This document shows, one piece after another, positions 1 to 5,585 of a stretch of DNA of 5,588 nt. The notes under the pieces are model-generated. The model was not told the DNA's origin and did not search any database. It was given only the letters and a program-made list of their open reading frames with translations. The position numbers and the translations under genes were made by a program. The stretch is from contig DQUJ01000144.1 of the NCBI GenBank assembly GCA_015662325.1, positions 1-5,588 of the forward strand, in the 5' to 3' direction. The stretch comes from Leucothrix mucor. Its GTDB lineage: Bacteria; Pseudomonadota; Gammaproteobacteria; Thiotrichales; Thiotrichaceae. Numbering within the stretch: position 1 is the first letter of the stretch; the number at the start of each line of letters is the position of its first letter.

Positions 1-372
1 ACCTTATGGACAACCTTTATTCCCTGTTTCTTATGGATTTTTGCTGGCGCACCTTATATCGAATGGATTGGCTCACAGCCCAAATTAAAAAGTGCCTTGC
101 AAGCAATCTCTGCCGCAGTGGTTGGCGTTATCCTTAACCTATCTGTTTGGTTTGCCTTGAATGTAATGTTTAAAAAAGTGGAATTAACCAATTACGGGCC
201 AATTAAACTATGGCAACCCGAACTGGCCACGGTTGATTGGCGCGTTATCGGGCTTACGATTTTGTGTGCGGTTTTAATTCTAAAATTGAAATGGGGAATC
301 GTCCGTGTATTAACTCTTTCATCACTATTAGGTGCTGCCTTAGTGTATTTAACCAGTGGCGGCACATTTTAA
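1..372 (+). CDS. chrA: Chromate transporter ChrA, C-terminal part (5' end outside window)
   Basis: Inner-membrane transporter of the CHR family (Pfam Chromate_transp), which exports chromate and so gives chromate resistance. Frame 1 is open from the first base to the TAA at 370-372, giving 123 residues with no start in view. The stretch TTFIPCFLWIFAGAPYIEWI, followed by LKSALQAISAAVVGVILNLS and a VWFAL segment, matches the second CHR domain of long ChrA proteins as I know them. Hydrophobic segments lie at about residues 5-20, 33-54, 82-96 and 99-118. The TTG at 97 is an internal leucine codon, not a start, because the homology continues upstream of it. No strong terminator follows: a 5-bp hairpin (389-393 with 403-407) has no T-run. 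Family assignment is confident. Chromate as the actual substrate is inferred from the family. Confidence 0.87.
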   Translation, partial: TLWTTFIPCFLWIFAGAPYIEWIGSQPKLKSALQAISAAVVGVILNLSVWFALNVMFKKVELTNYGPIKLWQPELATVDWRVIGLTILCAVLILKLKWGIVRVLTLSSLLGAALVYLTSGGTF

Positions 373-498
373 CCTTTCCTACATCATCGACCTGTGAAAA
401 GTAGGTCTCTATCTATGAAAGAATTTAATAATTTATCACTACAACGTATCAAAGTGGCAACTCGTTTGACTATCCTTATAAAAACCCATCCATGAATT

Positions 499-1050
499 AT
501 GATAAATAACACCTCAATTATCTCAGCGACCAAACAATGGATAACTACCTTTATTATTCAACATAATGTGTGCCCTTTTGCTAAACATGAATATGATAAC
601 GATAATATTGCTTATCTTGTGATTGATGAAGACCTGCTTGAAAATCAGCTTCATGCATTGATAGTTGCCTGTCAGGAGTTAGATTCGGATAAAACCATTG
701 AAACTAGTTTGCTGATATTGCCGGAAGGTTTGAAAGATTTTGATGATTATCTTGATCTGCTAGCGCTTGCGAATGAGCTTATGCACAAACAAGGATATGA
801 GGGGGTTTACCAACTAGCCAGTTTTCATCCTGATTATTGTTTTGAGGGTGTTGATGCAGATGATACGAGCAATTATACCAATCGCTCACCCTACCCTATG
901 TTGCATTTAATTCGAGAAGCGAGTTTGGAAAAGGCATTGAAGAACTACCCTCACCCAGAAAATATTCCTGTGCGTAATATTAAATATTTGCGTGAATTAG
1001 GCAGTGAGCAAGCTAAGAAAATATTAAAGCAATGCTTTAGGAGAGCCTGA
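499..1050 (+). CDS. DUF1415 family protein
   Basis: A 183-residue soluble protein with no signal peptide or membrane segment; it matches the DUF1415 family across its whole length. Visible hallmarks are W14, the NVCPFAK motif at 23-29 with Cys25, an acidic middle (DFDDYLDLL at 80-88), ASFHPDY at 107-113, NYTNRSPYP at 125-133 and the HLIREAS segment at 136-142. The family has no established biochemical function that I know of. The invariant Cys, His and Asp residues would suit catalysis or metal binding, but that is inference. The ATG at 499 puts CPFAK at the usual distance from the N-terminus. The same frame has a TGA at 493-495, so no longer in-frame start exists. No Shine-Dalgarno sequence is visible before it (the upstream bases are ATAAAAACCCATCCATGAATT), so translation may be weak or coupled to something upstream. 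It lies 126 bp after chrA on the same strand; co-transcription is possible. Confidence 0.85.
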   Translation: MINNTSIISATKQWITTFIIQHNVCPFAKHEYDNDNIAYLVIDEDLLENQLHALIVACQELDSDKTIETSLLILPEGLKDFDDYLDLLALANELMHKQGYEGVYQLASFHPDYCFEGVDADDTSNYTNRSPYPMLHLIREASLEKALKNYPHPENIPVRNIKYLRELGSEQAKKILKQCFRRA

Positions 1051-1067
1051 TTAAGTCGATTAAATTT

Positions 1068-1094
1068 TAGCGTAAAAAAACGGTCGCTATTTTT
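1068..1094 (+). terminator. Possible weak terminator of the DUF1415 gene
   Basis: TAGCG at 1068-1072 can pair with CGCTA at 1085-1089 across a 12-nt loop, followed directly by TTTTT at 1090-1094. It starts 17 bp after the DUF1415 stop. The stem is only 5 bp, so this is a weak call. Its right arm is shared with the longer hairpin that serves the opposite strand. Confidence 0.3.
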
Positions 1095-1135
1095 CACGAT
1101 GTGAGCTGGAATGATTGCTCTCTTGTAGCGATCGT
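1074..1135 (-). terminator. Likely rho-independent terminator of the NSS transporter gene
   Basis: On the - strand, ACGATCGCTA (1135-1126) pairs with TAGCGACCGT (1089-1080): ten pairs, one of them G-U. A run of seven T follows (complement of 1074-1080). The 36-nt loop can itself fold into two small hairpins: GAGC/GCTC (1120-1117 with 1106-1103) and TCAC/GTGA around 1094-1104, which overlap slightly. The element lies about 83 nt past the transporter stop codon. Loops this long are unusual for an intrinsic terminator, which lowers confidence. Confidence 0.5.
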
Positions 1136-1217
1136 CGTGGAAAAGTATCGGCAGTTTTGGCAAGCTAAAAATAATTGGGCTTGATCAGGTTCTCCTTTAG
1201 GAATCTCTGAACAAGTC

Positions 1218-2618
1218 TCATAAATCTAGCAACCAGTCCATTAAACCTGTCACTTTCAAAAGTATGATTAAAACTGCAATCGGTGCAATAAACTTCACAA
1301 GAACTAACCAAAGCTGATAACCCGTCTCTTTTATTCCTAACTCATCTTGAGTGCTGTGTTTATGCATAATCCAACCAGCGAATATTGCGATTAAAACACC
1401 TCCCAGTGGTAGCATAATATTTGAGGTGAGGTAATCCATCCAATCAAAAAATGTCTTTCCACCGAGTTTATTGTCGCTCCAAAGATTAAAAGAGAGTACA
1501 GAACCAATTCCTAGTAGCCAAGAAAAGAGCCCAACAAATAACGTAGAAGCAATGCGAGATACGCCTCTTTTTTCGGTGATTCTTGCGACGGCTGGCTCGA
1601 TTAATGATATAGCGGAACTCAATGCGGCAAATACTAATAACAAGAAAAAGAGTGATGCTAACAAAGTGCTATAAGGCATTTGTCCAAATGCAATAGGGAG
1701 CGTTGTAAAGATTAAACCGGGGCCAGAGCTAGCCTCTAATCCGTTTGAAAAGACTATGGGAAATATGGCTAAACCAGCTAATAACGCGACGGCGGTATCT
1801 GCAATAGCAATGGTAATAGTTGCGCCACCAATCGACACACCTTTAGGTAAATAAGAACCATACGCCATGATTGCCCCCATACCTAAACTCAAGGTAAAGA
1901 ACGCATGACCCATCGCGGTTAAGATTGATTCCCCTGTTAGTTTGCTAAAATCTGGGTTAAACAAAAAAGAAACGGCTTTTGCAAAATCGCCATTTTTCAT
2001 TGCATAAAATACCATCATAATTAACATAATCAGTAAGGCTGGCATCAAAAAGGTAACCGCCTTCTCTAAACCGTCTCTAACACCGCGCGCAACAATAAAA
2101 ATCACAATCGCAGAAATAACGGTATGCCAAAATAATAGATGGCCCCACGAACCCAGTAAACCAGTGAAATGTTGCCCTGCATCATCTGCTGTGATTCGTG
2201 AGAATACGCCCTGTACCGCATCGACAAAATACGATAACGCCCAGCCAGCGATAACGCTGTAATAGGAGAAAATCATAATGCCTGTGATAATTCCCATCCA
2301 GCCAAGCATTTTCCATAAACTAGAAGCGTTTTCTTGTTTGGCTAAGGTCTCCATGGTGTTGACGGGGTTTTGTCTCCCGCGACGACCGATTAGTATTTCT
2401 GCCATCATAATCGGTACGCCAATTGCAAAGATACACAGCAGGTAAACCAGTACGAATGCGCCACCGCCATTTTCACCCGTAATATAGGGGAATTTCCAGA
2501 TGTTACCTAAGCCAACAGCAGAACCCGTGGCGGCTAAGATGAAGGTTAACCTTCCTGACCAACTGCCTTGTTTGGATTGATGCTTTGTTTGAGAATCCAA
2601 TTGGCTATTGTCTGGCAT
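1218..2618 (-). CDS. Sodium-dependent transporter, NSS (SNF) family
   Basis: Inner-membrane Na+-coupled symporter of the neurotransmitter:sodium symporter family, LeuT fold, 466 residues. This is close to the usual 440-460 of the 11-helix bacterial branch. TM1 carries GSAVGLGNIWKFPY (32-45), in which A34, V35 and N39 match LeuT sodium-site residues. TM3 has SYYS (119-122), with Y121 at the place of the substrate-binding tyrosine. TM6 has FFTLSLG (240-246), with T242 a sodium ligand. GPGLIFTTLP (299-308) is the extracellular loop 4 signature. TM8 has FAALSSAIS (330-338), with A331, S334 and S335 at the second sodium site. Eleven hydrophobic segments can be counted, at roughly 24-47, 53-76, 103-132, 160-178, 187-207, 232-256, 263-291, 317-343, 355-378, 399-418 and 436-458. 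The likely substrate is an amino acid or related amine, by family only. The start is the ATG at 2618, 19 residues before the conserved core; only a weak AAGA-type ribosome site precedes it. It is divergent from the lipoprotein gene and appears monocistronic. Confidence 0.93.
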   Translation of the reverse strand: MPDNSQLDSQTKHQSKQGSWSGRLTFILAATGSAVGLGNIWKFPYITGENGGGAFVLVYLLCIFAIGVPIMMAEILIGRRGRQNPVNTMETLAKQENASSLWKMLGWMGIITGIMIFSYYSVIAGWALSYFVDAVQGVFSRITADDAGQHFTGLLGSWGHLLFWHTVISAIVIFIVARGVRDGLEKAVTFLMPALLIMLIMMVFYAMKNGDFAKAVSFLFNPDFSKLTGESILTAMGHAFFTLSLGMGAIMAYGSYLPKGVSIGGATITIAIADTAVALLAGLAIFPIVFSNGLEASSGPGLIFTTLPIAFGQMPYSTLLASLFFLLLVFAALSSAISLIEPAVARITEKRGVSRIASTLFVGLFSWLLGIGSVLSFNLWSDNKLGGKTFFDWMDYLTSNIMLPLGGVLIAIFAGWIMHKHSTQDELGIKETGYQLWLVLVKFIAPIAVLIILLKVTGLMDWLLDL

Positions 2619-2775
2619 ATTATATTTTTCTTATAAAATGAAGTTAGCCTTGTTTTAGCAGATTTTAATCATTTATTCCAGAATATACGGCCGTTTTGCT
2701 TGTTGATACTTATTTAACTTCACTTCATTACGTAGATTACTCAAGGTGTAAAAAGGTATATCAATGGATAACTCA

Positions 2776-2806
2776 TTGACGAGCCATTTAGTTGTAACCA
2801 TAAGAT
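2776..2806 (+). promoter_or_regulatory. Possible sigma70-type promoter of the lipoprotein gene
   Basis: TTGACG at 2776-2781 is a good -35 match. CATAAG (2799-2804, spacer 17) or TAAGAT (2801-2806, spacer 19) could be the -10. Neither combination is near consensus, and A/T-rich DNA produces such matches by chance. It would leave a leader of roughly 95 nt before the ATG at 2909, containing the inverted repeat at 2865-2888. Confidence 0.25.
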
Positions 2807-2864
2807 AATATTGAAAAGTTAGACATAATAAACGATCAACCGTTCATGCTAGTGTCAGAGTTAG

Positions 2865-2888
2865 TATGATATATTTGGGAATATCATA
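2865..2888. repeat. A/T-rich inverted repeat upstream of the lipoprotein gene
   Basis: TATGATAT at 2865-2872 is the exact reverse complement of ATATCATA at 2881-2888, separated by the 8-nt spacer ATTTGGGA. The right end is 20 bp before the start codon at 2909. Its size and symmetry would fit an operator for a dimeric regulator or an mRNA leader hairpin. TATGAT at 2865-2870 also resembles a -10 box, though it has no good -35. There is no direct evidence which, if any, is true. Confidence 0.45.
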
Positions 2889-2908
2889 TCTTAATATTAG
2901 GCTAAATA

Positions 2909-3163
2909 ATGTTAAATAATAAACGAACACTTATCATAACAATCTTCGCAGTAGCATCATTAAATGCCTGTTCGCAACAACAAGTGATTGGCAGTACCGT
3001 AGCCGTTGCAAAATTGCCCGTTAAAGTCGTTGGCGCGGCGGCTGGAACTGCAGGTAGTGTTGTCGGTGGAACAGTAGGCGGTGCAGTCGGTGGAAGTATC
3101 GGTCGAAAAGTGGGCAGTGCGGCGGGGCAATCAGCGGGACGTAATGCTGTGCCTTCTTTGTAA
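2909..3163 (+). CDS. Small glycine-rich lipoprotein, function unknown
   Basis: An 84-residue protein with a type II (lipoprotein) signal peptide: N-terminal KR (5-6), hydrophobic core LIITIFAVASL (8-18) and lipobox LNAC ending at Cys21. Cleavage would leave about 64 residues anchored through C21. Ser at +2 rather than Asp predicts sorting to the outer membrane if the E. coli rule applies. The mature part has AVAKLPVKVVGAAAG (32-46) and then a run of small residues with regularly spaced glycines (about 42-75), of the glycine-zipper kind that can pack as transmembrane or tightly associated helices. The end is basic and polar. The ATG at 2909 follows a weak AGG (2899-2901), and the signal peptide is the right length from it. 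The gene stands alone, divergent from the transporter and convergent with mnmH. I do not recognise a named family; a structural or envelope-associated role is inference. Confidence 0.75.
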   Translation: MLNNKRTLIITIFAVASLNACSQQQVIGSTVAVAKLPVKVVGAAAGTAGSVVGGTVGGAVGGSIGRKVGSAAGQSAGRNAVPSL

Positions 3164-3171
3164 GACCTTTG

Positions 3172-3196
3172 TAAAAACTATCTTCCACGGAAGATA
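3172..3196 (-). terminator. Rho-independent terminator of the selD-mnmH operon
   Basis: Read on the - strand, TATCTTCC (3196-3189) pairs with GGAAGATA (3186-3179), a perfect 8-bp stem closed by a 2-nt gap, or 7 bp with a CGTG tetraloop. GTTTTTA (3178-3172) follows immediately. It begins about 50 nt after the mnmH stop. There is no T-run on the + strand side, so this fold works only for the - strand operon. Confidence 0.7.
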
Positions 3197-3239
3197 TCGA
3201 ACAGAATAAAAATTTCCGTTTTTTCCGTGTCTTCCTTGG
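3185..3239. repeat. Degenerate 9-nt-periodic palindromic element (CACGGAA type)
   Basis: On the - strand, three tandem 9-nt units run from 3238 to 3212: CAAGGAAGA, CACGGAAAA and AACGGAAAT. The opposite arm, CCACGGAAGA (3185-3194, + strand), pairs with TCTTCCTTGG (3230-3239) at 9 of 10 positions. CACGGAA (3186-3192) can alternatively pair with TTCCGTG (3223-3229). ACGGAA (3187-3192) can also pair with TTCCGT (3214-3219), followed by T through 3224, which could act as a + strand terminator for the lipoprotein gene. The design parallels the element at 5476-5557, at the other end of the selenium operon. Confidence 0.55.
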
Positions 3240-3245
3240 CAAGAA

Positions 3246-4379
3246 TCAGTTTGGTTTATAACTTTCTAAATAAGTCATAATCTCTTGCTGAGAACCACTC
3301 AACACAATTCTATCTTCCTTCTTAGCGATTTGATAATCATACATTGGGTCGTAGTAATCAAATAATAGCGTGTTGACTAATGGCTCAAATTCTTCAAGTG
3401 CTTGCGTATTCTTGAAGGTTGCCAACGCTAAACGCATTTGGTTTTGCGCTTCTTGAAAACGCTCCCCGCCCAAACGTTTTTGAATTTTATCGAGGCTGTT
3501 ATTTAAGTGGTTTGATAACAGATTAAACGCTTCTTCTTTATCATGGCAAATATCATAAAATTGCTGATAAATATCCAATACATATTCTTGTACACTGATT
3601 CGATTACGTTCGCTATCAGGCACTTCTAACTTCACGATAGGCGCTTGTTGCATTTTATCGTATAAACTTTGTGGTACGCCGACCGAGCCAACATTGCGAC
3701 CTTCATCTTCAATGACGAGAAATTTACAACCTGCCGCTTCCTGTTTTAATAATTGAATCGCGAGCGCATTTTCAAAGTTAATTTGTGTCGGCTGTGGGGT
3801 TGCTGTAGGCCCAAATGCAGAACCACGGTGATTTGCCAAACCTTCAAGATCAATACTATTATCTAGTTTTTTAAGTACGCGGGTTTTCCCCGAGCCCGTA
3901 CGCCCGCCTAAAATAACGATGGGTATTTCAGAGGCGATTCGATCAATGCTTTCAATTAAAAAACGACGTAGCGCTTTGTAACCGCCTTTAACGCGTGGGT
4001 ACTGGATACCTGTTTCATCCACCACCCATTGTTGACTGATTTTAGAACGTAAGCCACCACGAAAACAATACAACACGCCTTGAGGGTTATTTTTAAAAAA
4101 CGTTGCCCATGCTTTTTTTCTTAAATTTCTATTATCTTCTGTGACTAATGTTGCGCCTAATTCAATCGCCGCATCTTGCCCCTGTTCTTTATATTCTATG
4201 CCAACTGCTTCACGTTCGGCATCCACCATTAACGGAATATTGATAGTGTTGGGGAATGCGCCTTGTTCAAATTCGATTGGTGCACGCACATCTAACATCG
4301 GAATATCATTTAAAAATAATGATGCTAAATCTTCAATTTGTGGGTGTTCTTCTGTGGGTAAACCGTCTATTTTTTTCAT
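3246..4379 (-). CDS. mnmH: tRNA 2-selenouridine synthase
   Basis: MnmH (SelU, formerly YbbB) replaces the sulfur of 2-thiouridine at wobble position 34 of tRNAs for Lys, Glu and Gln with selenium from selenophosphate, by way of a geranylated intermediate. It is cytoplasmic and has 377 residues, against about 364 in E. coli. The N-terminal rhodanese domain (about 12-125) has LDVRAPIEFEQGAFPNTINI (29-48) and the active-site loop YCFRGGLRS (104-112), with catalytic Cys105. The C-terminal P-loop domain has GRTGSGKT (159-166), then DLEGLANHRGSAFG (177-190) and VIEDEGRNVG (about 222-231), all typical of the family. The ATG at 4379 gives the expected N-terminus. It follows the selD stop by 3 bp and has no clear Shine-Dalgarno of its own (TGTAATCCATG), so translation is probably coupled to selD. 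No frameshift or missing catalytic residue is seen. Confidence 0.96.
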   Translation of the reverse strand: MKKIDGLPTEEHPQIEDLASLFLNDIPMLDVRAPIEFEQGAFPNTINIPLMVDAEREAVGIEYKEQGQDAAIELGATLVTEDNRNLRKKAWATFFKNNPQGVLYCFRGGLRSKISQQWVVDETGIQYPRVKGGYKALRRFLIESIDRIASEIPIVILGGRTGSGKTRVLKKLDNSIDLEGLANHRGSAFGPTATPQPTQINFENALAIQLLKQEAAGCKFLVIEDEGRNVGSVGVPQSLYDKMQQAPIVKLEVPDSERNRISVQEYVLDIYQQFYDICHDKEEAFNLLSNHLNNSLDKIQKRLGGERFQEAQNQMRLALATFKNTQALEEFEPLVNTLLFDYYDPMYDYQIAKKEDRIVLSGSQQEIMTYLESYKPN

Positions 4380-4382
4380 GGA

Positions 4383-5450
4383 TTACACAACTGTAATTAA
4401 CGGGTTATTATTGTTTTCAACTGTTTCAGTTGTTCGAATTAATGTACCGATCGACGTTAAATCAAACCCTTCTTTTTTAATCAGTTCTAAGAAGGTATTT
4501 TCATCAGCGCTATCGACCGAAACCAATAAACCACCACTGGTTTGAGGATCACACATAATCGCTGTTTGTAGATCGCTCATGCTACTAATCACGTTACCAT
4601 AGCTTTCGAAATTACGCTCTGCGCCACCTGGAGAACAGCCCTGTGCGAGATAATCAAACACATGCGGTAAAATGGGTAGTTGATCAAATTGAATCACCGC
4701 GCTAACGCCACTGCCTTCACAGACCTCACGTAAATGACCACCCAAACCAAAGCCCGTCACATCGGTGAGTGCATTCACACAGTCCAGCTCTGCCAATGCT
4801 GTACCAATTACATTTAACTGACACATTGAATCAGGCGCGATATGCGCATGTTCGGCTTTGATTAGTTTTTTCTTTTGCGCGGTAGATAAAATACCCACGC
4901 CCAATGGTTTGGTGAGATACAGCTTATCCCCTACTTTGGCGGTATTGTTTTGTTTTACTTTCTTGGTTGCAACGGTGCCTGTTACGGCTAAACCAAAAAT
5001 AGGCTCGGGCGCATCTATACTATGTCCGCCTGCTAGACTCATCCCCGCATCCATACAAGCTTGTCGTCCGCCTTCAATCACCAACTGCCCTACTTCGGCG
5101 GGTAATTTATCCAGCGGCCAGCCAAAAATTGCAATCGCCATAATCGGCTTGCCACCCATGGCGTAAATATCGCTGATGGCATTGGTGGCGGCAATGCGCC
5201 CGAATGTAAAAGGGTCATCCACAATTGGCATAAAAAAGTCGGTGGTGCTGATGATTGCTGTGCCGTTGCCTAAATCATAAACCGCTGCATCATCGCGGGT
5301 GCTGTTGCCCACTAATAAAGAGTCATCCACAAACGCAGGCAACTCGCTTTTAAGCATCACATCCAGAACGGCAGGCGATATTTTACAACCACAGCCAGAG
5401 CCGTGGCTGTATTCGGTCATTTTGATTGGCTTTATCATGTTTTCAGGCAT
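4383..5450 (-). CDS. selD: Selenide, water dikinase (selenophosphate synthase)
   Basis: SelD makes selenophosphate, AMP and phosphate from selenide, ATP and water. Selenophosphate is the selenium donor for MnmH and, where present, for selenocysteine synthesis. It has 355 residues, against 347 in E. coli. The N-terminal loop [13 protein letters not shown] (14-26) holds Cys20 and Lys23, equivalent to E. coli Cys17 and Lys20; the active-site residue is Cys, not Sec. Other conserved blocks are [20 protein letters not shown] (48-67, metal and ATP binding), [20 protein letters not shown] (68-87), [15 protein letters not shown] (140-154), [14 protein letters not shown] (227-240), [12 protein letters not shown] (274-285) and [10 protein letters not shown] (300-309). 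The first ATG (5450) lacks a ribosome site. Met5 (5438) or Met11 (5420) would also keep the catalytic loop, and Met5 would place it about one residue from its E. coli position. The gene leads a two-gene operon with mnmH. Confidence 0.97.
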   Translation of the reverse strand: MPENMIKPIKMTEYSHGSGCGCKISPAVLDVMLKSELPAFVDDSLLVGNSTRDDAAVYDLGNGTAIISTTDFFMPIVDDPFTFGRIAATNAISDIYAMGGKPIMAIAIFGWPLDKLPAEVGQLVIEGGRQACMDAGMSLAGGHSIDAPEPIFGLAVTGTVATKKVKQNNTAKVGDKLYLTKPLGVGILSTAQKKKLIKAEHAHIAPDSMCQLNVIGTALAELDCVNALTDVTGFGLGGHLREVCEGSGVSAVIQFDQLPILPHVFDYLAQGCSPGGAERNFESYGNVISSMSDLQTAIMCDPQTSGGLLVSVDSADENTFLELIKKEGFDLTSIGTLIRTTETVENNNNPLITVV

Positions 5451-5475
5451 TGTATTATTAAGACTAAAAAAATAC

Positions 5476-5557
5476 TATTTAACCACAGAGGGCACAGAGA
5501 ACACAGAGTAAAGCTTAGTTTTTTCTCTGTGACCTCTGTGCCCTCTGTGGTTTAATA
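5476..5557. repeat. 82-bp palindromic CACAGAG repeat element
   Basis: A long imperfect palindrome between selD and the next gene. AACCACAGAGGGCACAGAG at 5481-5499 is perfectly complementary to 5534-5552 (19 bp). After two mismatches, CACAGAG (5502-5508) pairs with CTCTGTG (5525-5531). After one more mismatch, AAA (5510-5512) pairs with TTT (5521-5523), closing on a short loop near CTTA. Outside the core, TATT (5476-5479) pairs with AATA (5554-5557). Each arm is three copies of CACAGAG at a strict 9-nt period. Translated, the left arm reads TTEGTENTE, which yields a spurious short protein. From memory, repeats of this CACAGAG-rich kind are scattered between genes in many bacterial genomes; the function is not known to me. 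Confidence 0.9.
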
Positions 5558-5579
5558 TATAATTTATCCCATATGAGGA
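5558..5579 (+). promoter_or_regulatory. Possible -10 box and strong ribosome binding site of the right-edge gene
   Basis: TATAAT at 5558-5563 is a perfect -10 match beginning right at the outer edge of the palindrome. No good -35 lies 16-18 bp upstream, where the palindrome's right arm sits. GAGGA at 5575-5579 is a strong Shine-Dalgarno sequence 6 nt before ATG 5586. Transcription from this box would start near 5570, leaving a very short leader of about 16 nt with the ribosome site close to its 5' end. The ribosome site is more certain than the promoter. Confidence 0.4.
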
Positions 5580-5585
5580 CACAAC

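Larger units (their letters stand above)
2619..2908. other. Divergent intergenic region, NSS transporter / lipoprotein
   Basis: 290 bp, strongly A/T-rich, with no convincing gene. It must hold promoters for both flanking genes. The best features seen are a possible sigma70 -35 box (TTGACG at 2776-2781, + strand) and an 8-bp inverted repeat next to the lipoprotein gene, both listed separately. On the - strand a TTGATA (2764-2759) followed after 17 bp by AGTAAT (2741-2736) could serve the transporter, but the match is poor. A 14-codon ORF at 2764-2808 with an AAGG upstream has no other support. Confidence 0.5.

Noticed and set aside
389..407. GACCT/AGGTC hairpin after chrA as a terminator
   Set aside because: The stem is only 5 bp, the loop is 9 nt and no T-run follows on the + strand.
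466..482. TTGACT followed by TATAAA before the DUF1415 gene as a promoter
   Set aside because: The spacing between the two boxes is only 5 bp, and no -10 box lies 16-18 bp downstream of the TTGACT.
951..1163. 70-codon - strand ORF overlapping the end of the DUF1415 gene
   Set aside because: It overlaps the well-supported DUF1415 coding sequence on the opposite strand, spans a terminator-like hairpin and has no recognisable domain or ribosome site.
1071..1184. + strand open frame without a start in the convergent spacer, reading ...TVAIFHDVSWNDCSLVA... to TGA
   Set aside because: It looks mildly protein-like, but it has no start codon or ribosome site, no homology I recognise, and coincides with the inverted-repeat terminator region. 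It could be a gene remnant but cannot be supported.
1471..1674. + strand ORF antisense to the NSS transporter
   Set aside because: A shadow frame inside a strongly conserved transporter gene, with no independent support.
2764..2808. 14-codon ORF preceded by AAGG in the divergent spacer
   Set aside because: It is too short and has no further support; random A/T-rich DNA gives such ORFs often.
3021..3242. - strand ORF antisense to the lipoprotein gene
   Set aside because: It overlaps the lipoprotein coding frame and both terminator hairpins; its Arg/His/Leu-rich composition is what the reverse of a Gly/Ala/Val-rich frame gives.
4141..4545. + strand ORF antisense across the mnmH/selD junction
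   Set aside because: Shadow of two well-identified enzymes on the other strand.
5299..5511. + strand ORF ending in the peptide LTTEGTENTE
   Set aside because: It is antisense to selD and ends inside the CACAGAG palindrome. The TTEGTENTE tail is the translation of the 9-nt repeat, a known source of spurious protein calls.
5476..5557. CRISPR array or insertion-sequence ends
   Set aside because: The repeats have a 9-nt period with no spacers, and there is no transposase gene or target-site duplication in view.
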